Shown here: piece after piece, positions 1 through 10,501 of the stretch
Layout of the letters: every line of letters starts with the position of its first letter
Numbering within the stretch: position 1 is the first letter of the stretch
Assembly (NCBI GenBank): GCA_025349905.2
Contig: MU624579.1
Coordinates: 1-48,467 of the forward strand
Source: Blastocladiella britannica
Taxonomy: Eukaryota > Blastocladiomycota > Blastocladiomycetes > Blastocladiales > Blastocladiaceae
Length of the DNA: 48,467 nucleotides
Direction of reading: 5' to 3'
Program-made: the position numbers and the translations under genes
Notes under the pieces: generated by a model
Database searches by the model: none
What the model saw: the letters and a program-made list of their open reading frames with translations, nothing else
What the model was told of the DNA's origin: nothing

Positions 1-660
1 AAAAAACGCGTCCGTACCGTCGTCGAAGGGGTGCTCACGGTAGGCAGAACGAAAGCAGCACTCGAAACCACCGGTGCAGCCGCCGCCGCAGAAGGCTCAA
101 ACCACAACCTCACCAGCACCTGCCCGCCGTACCGTCCCGCAAGCGACTTGAGTTCCACCCAATCAAAGAATGCCGGTGCATCCTGCGTCGACGGTGCCGA
201 AACCAGTCCCTTGGGGAACTCCATGTACGTGGTGCCCAGGACCTCGTCGTCCTTGTACTTGCACGAGTCCATGACCTGCAAGTACAGCTGGCGGGTAACG
301 TTATTGACGGTGGTCGAGACGGGAAACGCCATGGGGGAGGACATGGAGGACCAGTCGGGGCACGTGTGGCCTTTGGGCGCCGGTGGCGTTTGTAGCGTGC
401 GGCGCACCAGCGAGACCATGCAGTACGGGTCCATTTTGACCAGGCCGGACGAGGGCAGTGACCGGGCGCGGACTGTTTTTTAAAACCCATATTCAATTTT
501 CTTGGTCGATATGCACAGCTTTGTTTGAAGGGTGCCGCATACCGGGCTGGACCATGAGCATGCCCAGGGTACTTGACGAAACCGGCGAAGACGACGACGG
601 CGACGATGAAGATGTGGACGACACGGACGATGAACGCGATAAAGAAGTGCTTGCCATCAT
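1..660 (-). CDS. C2-domain protein (3' end cut by window edge)
   Basis: Two exons are seen, 660-543 and 472-1, with a 70-nt intron (donor GTATGC, acceptor AACAG). The start at 660 opens two Met codons followed by a Ser-rich leader of about 30 residues. Across the junction the protein reads LGMLMVQPVRARSLPSSG and then LVKMDPYCMVSL, which is the beta1-beta2 pattern of a C2 domain with the first Ca-site Asp in MDPY. Further on, LYLQVMDSCKYKDDEVLGTT fits the second calcium loop and the lG strand. C2 domains bind membranes, often with calcium; the partner or pathway cannot be told. The reading frame is open to base 1, so the C-terminus is missing. Confidence 0.75.
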
Positions 661-746
661 TTCTGCGTGTGCCAGTGAAGGGAAATGGGGAATGAGGGCG
701 CGGACACATGCATGAACCGCATTAAGTACAGCGTTAAAGATTTATT

Positions 747-3700
747 TTACTCCTCCTCGTCCTCGCCCTCGCCCTCCTCGTCCGCGACCAGCGGAGCCGC
801 CCGGCTCGCCGGCCGTGAGCCCAGAGCAACTCGAGCCGCGCTCAACCGGTTCGCCAGCACCGCCAGCGACCCGAACTGCACCAGCGCGGCCACATGGAAG
901 TCGACGCCGTACACCGTGGCCATAGCCGCCAACATCCGGCGTGCGACGTGCGGCGGCACCACTGCACTGTCCCCATCGGCAGCGGTCGTCGAAAACACGT
1001 CCAGGTCCAGCACTGCCGCCGGTGGCGACGCACCCGCAGCGGCAGAGGCCAGCACGGGCGGCGGCACCAAAGACCCATCATCGAACGCAGCCACCAGCAG
1101 TCGGGCCAAGTCAGCGGGGGTCGGGTCAGGCCGAGCGGCCATCGCGTCCGTGGCGCCATCGGTGGACGTTGATCCCGGCAACTGCGGGGCGGTCATCTGG
1201 AACGGCGGCGACACCGCCACCACCGTGTGCGACTCGTCGTAGTGCACGCGCGCCTCGTACCACCCGGGCGTCCAAGGCGCCGCGGCGCCTTCGAACGTGA
1301 CGGTCCCACTCTGCACATCCGCATCCGCTGCCGCTGCATCCGATCCAACCGGCACAATGGGAGCGTCTTGTGCATTGTTCAAGTACTTCCACCGCCCCGC
1401 CGACGACACGGGTGTGGTCGCCAGTACCGGAACCGAATTTGCCGGCACCGAGGTCGCGTAGGGACCGGCAACGCGGTACAAAGCAATCCAGTCGCGGCGG
1501 CCGGCAAGGCCGCGCGGGATCGAGTAGGCCACGCGGATCGGCGCACCGTACTCAGCCTTGCCCGATGTCGAGTGATCGAGGTGAACTGCGTACAGGGCAC
1601 GCGCGGTGGGGGCCAGTGCGGCGGCACTGCCCGCGGCGGCACTGGCGCCGCCGACCGAGTCCACGACCGCGACGCCAGAGGAACGCACGGATTCCGACAC
1701 GTTTTGGAGCCGGGCGGCGACTGACGGCGTACCCGCTGCCGCCACTGCTGCCGGAGCACTGCGAGCCACATCCGTTTGCTGGTCAGGTACAACCGCCGCC
1801 GTCACATTCGCACCAGCAGTGGCAGGAGGAGACACCACGCGCGCGACCAGCGGCGCCACGCGCTCGCGCACCAGCTTGACGGCGCCCGACTCTTTGCGCA
1901 CGGCGCTGCCGTACAGCCGCGTCATATGGGGCTCCTCGACCAGCCGCAGGAACGCAAAGTTCGCCGCCTGCGACCCGATCGCCAGCGCCGCCATCGTCCA
2001 TGACCCGGACATGAGCGCCAGGCCCCAGAACGCCGAGTGGCCCATGATCTTTTCCGGGTTGTTGACGAACCGATAGATGCCCGTATAGAAAAGCTCGGTG
2101 GGAAGTTCGGCCCGGTCAATGAAAAACTATTAAAATTCCGTGTTAGTTATGACCACCGCGAAATATACAAAGAACAAGACATACGTCGCCGAAAAAGTAT
2201 CCAAAGTCGCCCAACACCTCGTGCACGCTGACGGCGGTCCACCCATGCAACAGAATCAAGACCGCGCCAACCGTATGCCGCAACACGAACGTGCCCACCG
2301 TCCAATCATCGGGCACATAGTAGTTCTTGAGCGCGGCCACCGTGAACGCAATGTACAGCATCGAGATCGACAAGTTGTAAATGGGCTTCCAGTGTTCGAA
2401 CGCGTCCTTGTTGGACCCGCCAAACTGGATAAAGTGGCGGGTCCATGCGCGCCGCGTCGACTGCGCGTGCAGCACGTACCCGAGCACCCCCGAGTGGAAC
2501 GCGATCCACACCGCCGCCTGCGCGGTCGCGAACGCGCGGGTTCCAATCAAGCCCGTGACAATAGCGTACCCGCAGATCACCAGCGTGAACAGGTCCGGCG
2601 CGCGGTACACGTCGACGTTGCGGACTACGCCGACCAGGTCGCGCGCGAAATACGTGCGGAAGACGCGCATGTATGCCGGGTTGGACAGGATCTGGTGCGG
2701 CAAGTGCCGGTCTTTCCCATACGTCTTGAAAATGTGCGGGTTCTCGACGTACGTCAGGAACGCCAGCTGGCCGAAATGAGCCACCAGCGACACAAACAAG
2801 ACCGTGTAGGATCCCGTGATCAGCGCTACCCCGTAGTACCCCGCGTACCCGACCGAGTACATTGGGTGCGGGGCCATTTCAAACACGCCGTCGAACGTCA
2901 GCGACGGGTTGTTGAGGAGGAAGAAAAAGTCGCCCCAGTCTAAAATCGATTTTATAGTGAGTACATTGTTCGAAAAAGGAAAAAGGAAAAAAAACATACA
3001 CCAAGCAAAGTCCTTGACAACCCGGTGCGCATCCACTTTCACCCACAGGTTAAACACAAGCACAACCAACCCCGTAGCCAGCCGCGCCAGGTCCGTGAAG
3101 CCAAAGTTGGACCAGTCCCAGTACGCGAAAAAAAAGATGCAGTAGGTCGCGAAATCGTTGATCAGCACCAGATCCACAATGGACCGGTACAGCAGCCAGG
3201 TGTTGAATTCGAGCGGCATGGCCTTTTTTTTTGTCGTTGGATGTGAGTTCAATATGAAACGCAGCAAATAAAAAAGCGGTATACCTCAAACGAGTACTCC
3301 CCACCCATCTTGCGCTCAAACTCGCGTTTAAAGAACTTGGCGGCCACTGGGTTCTTGGCAGCGTCAAACCATCCGTTCTCGACCACTACGCCCTGCAACC
3401 ACCGCTCGTCCGACTGCCGTTTCAAAATGTACCCCAGACCAGCATTGTACGCGGCACGCCAGAACAAGAACAGAAACAAAAACACCCAGCGCGGCAACGG
3501 AGTAAAGAAATACAGCGCGATCTGCGTGCCCATGATCGCCACCGTCGCGAAATCAAACAGGTTGGCCTCCGGTGCGCGTGCGTTTTTGCCATCAGCAGAC
3601 GAGGTGGGCTTGTTGGGGGCAAGGTGGCCAAACACCGACGTGAGCATGTCGGCAGTCTTGGGAAGCGCGAAAACGGTGCCCGAGGGCGTCACGCCGTGCA

Positions 3701-3803
3701 TCTGCTCGCCCTTGTCGGTGTTGTCGCCGACGGCAGTTGATTCCGTGGCAGTAGTGGAAGCGGGGCTGGCGCGATGGCGCAGGCCAGTATCAGAGTCGGC
3801 CAT
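747..3803 (-). CDS. CHO2: Phosphatidylethanolamine N-methyltransferase, CHO2 family
   Basis: It converts phosphatidylethanolamine to its monomethyl form, the first methylation towards phosphatidylcholine, in the ER membrane. Four exons: 3803-3285, 3222-3000, 2939-2185 and 2126-747, giving about 958 aa, within the usual fungal range. The phases close exactly, and the joins recreate family motifs such as AWYWGDFFF (donor GTATGT at 2999) and GDFFIDRAELPTELFYTGIY. Both methyltransferase-like halves are present (FDGVFEMAPHPMYSVGY; TGIYRFVNNPEKIMGH), as are GTVFALPKTADMLTSVF near the N-terminus and LVEEPHM/YVENPHIFKTYG. The last 300 residues are the Ala-rich soluble C-terminal domain usual in fungal members (GPYATSVPANSVPV, WTPGWYEARVHYDESHTV). 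An upstream in-frame Met exists at 3896, but 3803 fits the family N-terminus better. Confidence 0.95.
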
Positions 3804-4123
3804 ATGTGTCGTTTGTCGTATTATGCGCAAGAGAGAGTGGGAGAGGGATCCGCTTTTTCGCGTTGCTTGTTTTGGTTTGGGGAGAAAAGAAGTCAAAGTT
3901 CAAAGTACGCGCGCGTGTGCGTTGGATTTCAAAATGAAAGAGAAAGGACCAGAGGCATGGACGGCGAGATTGAAAGAGAAAAAAGGCGAGGGGGCGGCCT
4001 TGGTCAGCAACCTGAGGGTACGTGTCGCGCGCGTCGGTCGCGTTTTTCTGTTGACCAAGAAAAAAATGATGACGAAGCATTAACGTGTTTGCATTTACGA
4101 CTGTCAAAAGTCCTTGAATCACA
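3804..4123. other. Intergenic region, no gene seen
   Basis: This 320-base stretch separates the start of the CHO2 gene from the end of the M28 peptidase gene. It is more AT-rich than the neighbouring exons and should hold the CHO2 promoter. I see no coding frame with the local codon bias and no clear structured element. Confidence 0.5.
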
Positions 4124-6036
4124 TCACCACCGGCTCCCCGCGTTTTCAGAGCCTGAGCTGGGCACGGCGGCCAGAGCTGCAACGTACACGGCCATGGCGG
4201 CGGCCGTGTCCTCGAGATCCAGTGGGTCGAGCGCGTCCATCATCTAAGTTTGGGAAGTTTCGAGATCAAAGAAACGAGAAATGGGAAAAGAAATGAAAGC
4301 GTACGTCCGCCGCGGTATGGTGGTACCGGAAGTACACGTCCGACGGCGTCGCCGAGTCCCACGCGCCGCACAACGTCTGCGCGCACCAGTCGCCCACATC
4401 CGGCCCGCCGTTCCCCCCACGCCTAACCTCCCCACCACGCCCGCCCACCTCGCGAATCAGCTCAGCAACACTTGCCAGCGCCTCAAACTGCGCGTCGGTG
4501 GTAGCTCCACCAACCGACAAATGCCCAGGCTCAAACACGCCCTCGTCCGACTCGATGGCCGCCACCACCTTCTCGTGCTTGTGCGCGGCAAAGTAGGCGT
4601 GTCCGCCATACAATCCGTACTCTTCGGCCGTGAACGCCACCAGCCGCACGGTGCGGTCCGGGTTGCGTTCGGACGCGTCCAGCAGCAGTTGCAGGGCCTG
4701 GTGCATGACCATGTACCCGTCGGCGTCGTCGGCGGCACCGACGCCAAGTTCCCACGAGTCCAGGTGCCCGCCAATCACGACAATTTCGTCGGGACGGACG
4801 GAGCCAAGGACTTCGATCACCAAGTTGCGGGACACGCCCTGGCCGATGGAGTTGGCAAGCGTGAGGTGCACGCGCGGTGGAGACAGGGTGGAACCGGGGC
4901 GTTGCGAGCGCTCGTACTGCCGCTGGAGCATGTGCGCGTCTTCGACTGCGAGCGCTGCTGCTGGGATTCTATTCTCATTTTTTTTTTGTTGTCAGGTCTC
5001 AGCAATGGCAAATGAGAGGGATCCACGTACGATGCGCGCGTCGAAGCGCCCGTGTGCGGCGTCCGCATGCTGTACGGCGTGACGGACCGGATCAAGACTG
5101 CCACGGCTCCCCTGTTATTACAGCATGAGAAACTGATCCCAAAAAAGGGAGAAAAAAAAACGCACCACTTTTCCGCCCACACCCCCGCGTTCTGGCGAAT
5201 CAGTGACCCATCGCTGTACTTTGTCCACTCGAACGCAATCACCGCGATTTTACCCCTGATCCCGCCCTTGGCACCCACGGAATCCAGTTCCTCTTTACTG
5301 GCCACCACCACCACCTCGGCGTTGATCCCCTCGGGCGGCGTCGGAGCTGTGAACCCGAGCCCGACCACGGCCAGTGGGAACGATTTCAGTGTTTCGGTGG
5401 TCAAAGTCGCCGATTCGGGGCCACGGTTCCAGGTCGGGATCGGGACTTGCTCAAAATGTACCGACAGGTTTTGGGCGCGCGCGCGGGAGGCGACCATGTC
5501 CAGGGCGGATTCCAGCGCTTTGTTAATTGTCGTGAGTTTGATCTGCTGGTGAAATGAATGGATTATCTGGTACCTTGGGAACCGCCCGGACGCGGCCCGT
5601 ATGTGTCTGTGAACACCCATGTGTGAGTGCATGAGTAAAAAAAGTATGCGGGCCGACTCGCGGGTCAAGTATCCAATAATGAGCTCAGCTGATCCGTGAA
5701 ATCATTGCGCCATTTCTTCATCGCCCAACGAAAAGAGAACGGACCCGTCAGCTCGGCCAGCTTGTCCCACGCCAGTACGTCGACCCCCCATTCGTCAGCT
5801 GCCGGCACATGTTTTCCATTGTTTGCATTGGCCAAAAGACGCTCCTTGTTGGCGGCAGAGCGCGCGTAAATCCGTTCGACGAGGGGCCGGAACGCATTCT
5901 GTTGATGGTTGTTTTTGCTCACTGCCATCGTGCTGAATGAGTGCTGCTGGGTGGTCGGGGCAGCGTCGACGGCCGCGATCGCTACGGCCACCAGCAATAG
6001 GCCAAGAGCGGGCCAGGATCCAGTTCCAAGAAGCAT
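4124..6036 (-). CDS. Secreted M28 zinc metallopeptidase, carboxypeptidase Q type
   Basis: Six exons: 6036-5745, 5606-5574 (33-nt microexon), 5517-5169, 5111-5031, 4968-4305 and 4243-4124; 512 aa with every phase closing. Residues 1-25 form a signal peptide (hydrophobic GLLLVAVAIAAV, then DAAP), so it acts in the secretory path or outside the cell. The microexon restores the family motif DTYGPRPGGS. The M28 metal centre is complete: GGHLDSWE (His and catalytic Asp), ADDADG (bridging Asp), TAEEYG (catalytic Glu and metal Glu), ESDEG (Asp) and YHHTAAD (His). IPAAALAVEDA and GAVAVLIRSV are typical of the plasma glutamate carboxypeptidase (CPQ) group, which cleaves dipeptides. The natural substrate is not known. 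Confidence 0.9.
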
Positions 6037-6073
6037 TTTTTTTGTAATTTCAATTGGTTGAAGTGAAAGAGGC

Positions 6074-6609
6074 TCATTTCGCAATCAACGCATCCAAAAC
6101 GCCCTGCTGCTCCTGCTCCATCTTGGCGTACGTCTCGGTCTGTGCCATCAATCTTTTATCTTGAAGTCAATTTATGGCATTGGTGAATCCATATATAAAG
6201 AATACATGCCGATCCAGTTGCATTTGACGCTCACGTAACAAGAACGAGATGCGGTTGAGTTCAGCGACCCGACGTGCCGGCTCGCGTTCCACGGCGGTCC
6301 GCAAGGCGATCGTCTTCAGCTTTTGCTTTTCAATTTCGCCCGCGCGCGCCTCGACAATGGCCATAATGTCGCCGACCAAGGACGAAAACTCGTTGACCTC
6401 TACATCGTTTTTGCAATCAGTAATGATTGAAAATGAATGTAGTAATTTTACTGACTGGATGAGAATTCGCGGCACTGATCGCGCAGTCGCTCCGATGCAT
6501 CGGCTACCGTGGGCGGGATCAGGCGCAGGCGGCCCAGATCATCAAAAGAAACAGTGGCAGCTGCGTTGGTGGCAGGATTGGTGATGGACCCGCCGATGGC
6601 CGAAGACAT
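6074..6609 (-). CDS. IFT20: Intraflagellar transport protein IFT20
   Basis: A small coiled-coil subunit of IFT complex B, needed to build the zoospore flagellum. Exons 6609-6456, 6399-6210 (or 6206) and 6152 (or 6139)-6074, about 140 aa against 132 in animals. The first join (donor GTCAGT, acceptor GATGTAG) gives REFSSKVNEFSSLVGDIM, colinear with the family. ELNRISFLLRERQMQLDR is the conserved C-terminal helix. The last intron is ambiguous. A GC-AG intron (6209-6153) keeps the exact family spacing (LMAQTETYAKME), whereas a GT-AG choice starting at 6205 with acceptor CACAG gives a protein about 3 residues shorter. The flagellar role agrees with the centrin gene at 25.2-25.9 kb. Confidence 0.85.
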
Positions 6610-7019
6610 GTCCGAGGGAAGATGGCGCAGAATTTTCGGTGATTTTATATTGCGAATTTCGCGCCAAACTGAAATGATCATGAGCGAGTTTTCGCCTCAA
6701 CTCTCCAATATAGCATTCACAACCCCCAATTTCTGTCTAATTTTAATCTTCTTCATGTTTCATCAATCGAGTGCGCGGGACGTCTGCGCCAGCCACGAAT
6801 GCCTCTGAACCCTTTAAGATCAGCTTTGAGATTTACCCAAAGTCGTTTTACAGGGCACCCATTGACAAAGCTTTTGGCATTTTGGCATTTTGGCATTTAC
6901 CGTTTCGAATGTCGGCGATCTGGAGGCCCAGCTGACCGAGAAACTGTGTCCCATGGCGCGCGCGGCTGAGCTACATCCGGATGGAAAATGGACCATCAGG
7001 TTGGACGAGAACTTTGCCG

Positions 7020-7490
7020 AGTAGTTTCGTGATAACCTTGACTTGTGGGTTTTTTTTTTGAAGGCGGAAACCACTCGTACACGTTCAAGCGGCTGGACAA
7101 ACGAACCTATAAAAACCTTGTGCGTGTCCTCAATGTCTCTTCCATCGCCTCCTGCTGGATCTTGAACCCGACCTTTTTTCCTCTCGCCAAACCGAAGTAA
7201 TGCTGATCGGCTGATGAAACGCCATTTTATTGGCGTGGGCGGCCTCATCCAGATAGGACAGCGGGTGGTCCTGGAAAAATGCAATGATAAACTGGCGGCG
7301 CTCGGGTTCGCCCTCCGTGTCTGATCGGGATTCTCGCCGTAGAGGCTATGAATCCAGGTGTAAATGGACGTCTGGGACCTGGCGAACACGTATGCGACCT
7401 CTCGGACGGGGATACCAAGGACGAGATGGGCGTGGAGCGCGTGAAAGCGCGTGCAGGCGCTCGCATGGCGCCGGGAGACCTGCAACTTGA
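7020..7490 (-). pseudogene. Decayed Tc1/IS630-like transposase fragment
   Basis: On the minus strand a helix-turn-helix-like stretch (HALHAHLVLGIPVREVAYV, then SQTSIYTWIHSLYGENPD) is followed in another frame by DHPLSYLDEAAHANKMAF and HQPISITSVWR. The same order of motifs occurs in the transposase remnant at 20.3-20.8 kb (NPLLYLNEAVTKYTKHYG, SISVTTVWRILFDAG). The frame changes between the two parts and no DDE catalytic core is present, so it is dead. It represents the N-terminal DNA-binding half of an IS630/Tc1/mariner-like transposase. Confidence 0.6.
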
Positions 7491-7691
7491 CGATTTAGGC
7501 AGGGGTGGACATGGCGGTGCGTATTTATTGATCGTTGATAAAGAATTGAGGGCCGGAATACGCTGCACGGTGTTTGAGAGAGTGGGGCGAAAACGTGGGG
7601 GTCATGCTGAACACTCAAGTTTTGAACGAAAAAGACAATACATTATCATATACACTATTGTGCGATGGCCAAAGTCCACTTGGCCAATCGT

Positions 7692-7760
7692 CACAGGATG
7701 CGGTTGATGACGTGGCAGTTGAGTTCGGCGTGAGGCGGGGTGCCTGCCATGGGTGGCATA
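7692..7760 (-). pseudogene. Duplicated 5' fragment of the neighbouring ankyrin-like gene
   Basis: The minus strand reads AGTPPHAELNCHVINRIL, nearly identical in bases to the N-terminus of the gene starting at 8677 (TSTPPHAELNVHVINRIL). Homology stops after about 65 bases and the frame then ends. It is a truncated duplicate, not a functional gene. Confidence 0.6.
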
Positions 7761-7909
7761 GGGGAGCGTATTGATATTTGTTGCAGTAAAGTTGGTGGGC
7801 AGGGAGAGTGAGGCCCAAAAATATTTCCCTCTAAAAGAACGTAAAATGGCCACAAATTGTCCTTCAAATTGAGTTGTGCCAGTCAATCCTTTCCCTTTTC
7901 CATGGCTTG

Positions 7910-8677
7910 TTAGGGGCGGCGGGTTTCAAGCTCGGGTCCAAACTGTTGCCACCAGCTGAGCACATCGACATGGCCGTTCTTGCTGGCCCAGTCCATGGCA
8001 TTCTCCGAATACTCAAGCTCAAGGCCAGCATTGCGCCACCACTCGAGCACATCGACATGGCCGCTCCTGCTGGCCCAGTCCATGGCCCAATCCGAGTACT
8101 TGAGCTCGAGGCCAGAGCTGCGCCACCACTCGAGCACGTCGACGTGGCCTTCCTCACTGGCCTCGTCCATGGCATCTTGCGAGTACTTGAGCTCAAGGTC
8201 AGTATCGCACCACCACTCGAGCACATCGATGTGGCCGTTTGCACTGGCCCAGTCCATGGCCCAATCCGAGTACTTGAGCTCGAGGCCAGAGCTGCGCCAC
8301 CACTCAAGCACATTGACATGGCCGTTCCAGCTGGCCCGGCCCATGGCCCAATTCGAGTACGTGAATGGCAACCCAAGGGAACGTCGCACCTGCAGCGCCT
8401 CAGTCCACCCCAGCTCGCTTGCCCTATTGGGCGACAGGGACCATGCACAACGGAAAATAGCCATGACCACGTCTGGCGCGTCGTCGCGCAGCATTACGCG
8501 GGCATATTGGGCCAGTCGGCTTCGATGTGCCTGGGCAGTTGCCAGAGATTCTTTGGACAATTGTTCATCGTCGGGCTCTGGACAGTGCTTCTTCGTGGTG
8601 TGCTCGAGCACAGCATGCACGAGGATGCGGTTGATGACGTGGACGTTGAGTTCGGCGTGAGGCGGGGTGCTTGTCAT
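7910..8677 (-). CDS. Ankyrin-like WW-rich repeat protein, small
   Basis: A single exon of 255 aa starting MTSTPPHAELNVHVINRI. The C-terminal half holds about five repeats of 29 residues with the pattern YSxxAMDWASxxGHVDVLEWW followed by about eight variable residues; the Gly-His and Leu-x-Trp-Trp positions are nearly invariant. The repeats are also alike in bases, pointing to recent internal duplication. This resembles degenerate ankyrin repeats and the bigger protein at 35.9-37.6 kb. Such repeats bind other proteins; the partner is unknown. The gene lies between transposon remnants, and its 5' end is copied at 7.7 kb. Confidence 0.75.
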   Translation of the reverse strand: MTSTPPHAELNVHVINRILVHAVLEHTTKKHCPEPDDEQLSKESLATAQAHRSRLAQYARVMLRDDAPDVVMAIFRCAWSLSPNRASELGWTEALQVRRSLGLPFTYSNWAMGRASWNGHVNVLEWWRSSGLELKYSDWAMDWASANGHIDVLEWWCDTDLELKYSQDAMDEASEEGHVDVLEWWRSSGLELKYSDWAMDWASRSGHVDVLEWWRNAGLELEYSENAMDWASKNGHVDVLSWWQQFGPELETRRP

Positions 8678-8737
8678 GGGGTTGTTGAGATTTAATGGAA
8701 GAGTGACCCAGCAAAAGTTTCCACGCACGCACATCCT

Positions 8738-10140
8738 CTACCTTTTTTTTTTACCAATGCAACCGATGTATTTATGGGACCAATTGGCTCGGCCCCGCCC
8801 AAATCAAGAGAGGAGAATCAAAGGAAGAGGGAACACAGCGTGATCGCATCTTGCGCACCGACCAGGACATGTGCGCCACCCCAAGGCCAACCAACCGCGT
8901 GCAGCTGTGAAGCGCACTTGAGCGGGGGAAGGAAGAGAGAAAAGGGCGATGCACATTTGCCTCGAGAGGCGATCCCAGTCAACCACCAGGCGAGCAAAAG
9001 CACGCCGGACTTGGCCGCGAGGCAGTGGTGGGTTGAACGCATGTGCGCCACCCGTGTTGTTGGTGGGCAGTGACGCGGCGCTGGCCACAGGTGGGCTCAC
9101 AGTGCTGTTGGTGGCTGGACCCCGCAGAGCGGCTCGAGGCCCACCAGATCTTGGTACATGGACAACGCGCCACCATGGCAGGCGCGCGCAAACTCGGCAT
9201 CGCCACAGACAAGCGAACGACGCAGCAGACCACCATTCCGGCAACAGACATGGTTGGGCAAGGATGTGGCAAGAGCGATGTTGGCAAAGCAGCATGGGGA
9301 CAGCTGTGCATGGGCATGCCATCAGCTGTGGGTGCACAATCGGGGCGGTTCAGCCAGGTCGGGGGGTTCTGTCACCAGGCATGGGATGAGCTCGGTGGTG
9401 CAGGTGCACTGTGAGAGCCACACTTGCTCGCGAATCATGGCCAAGAAGGCAGTGATCGCATCTGACAGGAGCACAGCCTTGTACTTGCATACATCTGTCC
9501 AGTCCCGAACCCAATCCTCGAGCACGAATGCCTGCGGCCATGAGCAGCGGCGCGGCGTGGTAGTACTGCTCGAGCGCCGCCGTCGCCCCATCCCTTTGCG
9601 CAGCCGGGAGGACCATGGCGCCCTTGGCGCACGCATGCCCGACTGCGTCGGCGACCTCGTTCTGCGCGTCACGACACACCAGGAAATGGCCTGGCCCGTC
9701 GACGGCAACCATGCACGTTGGGCAGTTCGGCGACGGGAATGATGCTGGCCACTGCTCGTGCAACAGCACGCGGGTTGGCAGTGTGCCAACCGCGATCTTG
9801 ACCATCCACGCCGCGTGCACGTCACGGCCAAACGGAACAACTTGACGTGACGCCTTGGAGCCGCCGCCAATCGCCTCAACCATCCTCGCAGCATCGACCC
9901 GGACAACACCGTGGGCCCGCCACACACGACCAACCGCTCGACTCGTTTCGCGGCAGTCAACCAACGCGCGCACAAAGCGCCGCGGATCTCCCTCCAAACG
10001 CACACCTCGCCAACCCCACACGAACCCCAAGTCGCACTCCCGCCGCGCCACCGCGCTGCACGAAAGCACCCCACCCTCACCACGCGCACCACGACCCGCC
10101 AACACAGCGCGCAAGGCTCATGGCCAACCCCGACATGTCT
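8738..10140 (-). mobile_element. Non-LTR retrotransposon (LINE) remnant, 3' part
   Basis: The minus strand encodes the end of a LINE ORF2. WMVKIAVGTLPTRVLLHEQW followed by CPTC, GPGHFLVC and a downstream tail is the reverse-transcriptase-associated zinc finger (K...LPT...C..C...H...C), around 9710-9830. The coding frame covers about 9350-10060 and the RT domain itself is missing. Downstream on the same strand is a non-coding tail (8750-8905) ending in a run of A (T run at about 8743-8752 on the plus strand). That tail recurs alone at 21.73-21.89 kb, which supports its identity as the 3' UTR. The element is 5'-truncated and probably inactive. Confidence 0.6.
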
Positions 10141-10141
10141 T

Positions 10142-10329
10142 AAATGACCATGACCTGGTTCTTGGCCTGCCTTGGGACAGCCGAAATCACCGCGCAACCC
10201 GGCTGGCAAGCTGCCTCACGGCCTGGATCATGCCAGTTGAGTTCATAAAAAAGTATAAGACATCAAGCCACTTCTGTATTGTTCAACTCCGAATAATTAC
10301 AATTTTGGATTTCCCTCCGCGCACGTCAA
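10142..10329. other. Spacer, no gene seen
   Basis: Between the LINE remnant and the RPL33-like fragment I see no frame with the local codon bias. The sequence turns AT-rich after about 10240, as promoters do here. Confidence 0.35.
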
Positions 10330-10380
10330 AAATTTTGGCAGCTATTATCAAAAATGACCACCGCTCGGTAAGTACGATTA
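10330..10380 (+). pseudogene. Stray copy of the RPL33 core promoter, exon 1 and splice donor
   Basis: The stretch from TTTTGGCAGC through AAAAATGACCACCGCTCGG to the donor GTAAGTACGATT is nearly identical to 22215-22267, which is the 5' end of the real ribosomal protein gene RPL33. The copy includes the ATG (10354), the 14-nt first exon and the donor, but no second exon follows. It points towards the gene at 10916. It is either a dead duplicate or a captured promoter; the sequence alone does not tell which. Confidence 0.6.
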
Positions 10381-10501
10381 TTACTCGAAAAGCACCTGGA
10401 GGAACCACGACCGACCGTTTGCTCGCACGCACGCCTGTAAAATTGTTGTCGAGTGAGACTAAATTTTTGTATTGAACAATTCCCGAGGAACACGCTAACG
10501 G

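Noticed and set aside
1606..2076. Plus-strand frames over the CHO2 C-terminal domain
   Set aside because: Ala/Arg/Thr-rich shadows of the GC-rich coding strand; CHO2 is clear on the minus strand.
2140..2943. Plus-strand frame of 267 codons opposite CHO2 exon 3
   Set aside because: Basic shadow with no family pattern; crosses a CHO2 intron boundary.
7980..8350. Regularly spaced direct repeats as a CRISPR or satellite array
   Set aside because: The period is 87 bases and in frame; it is the 29-residue ankyrin-like repeat of a coding gene.
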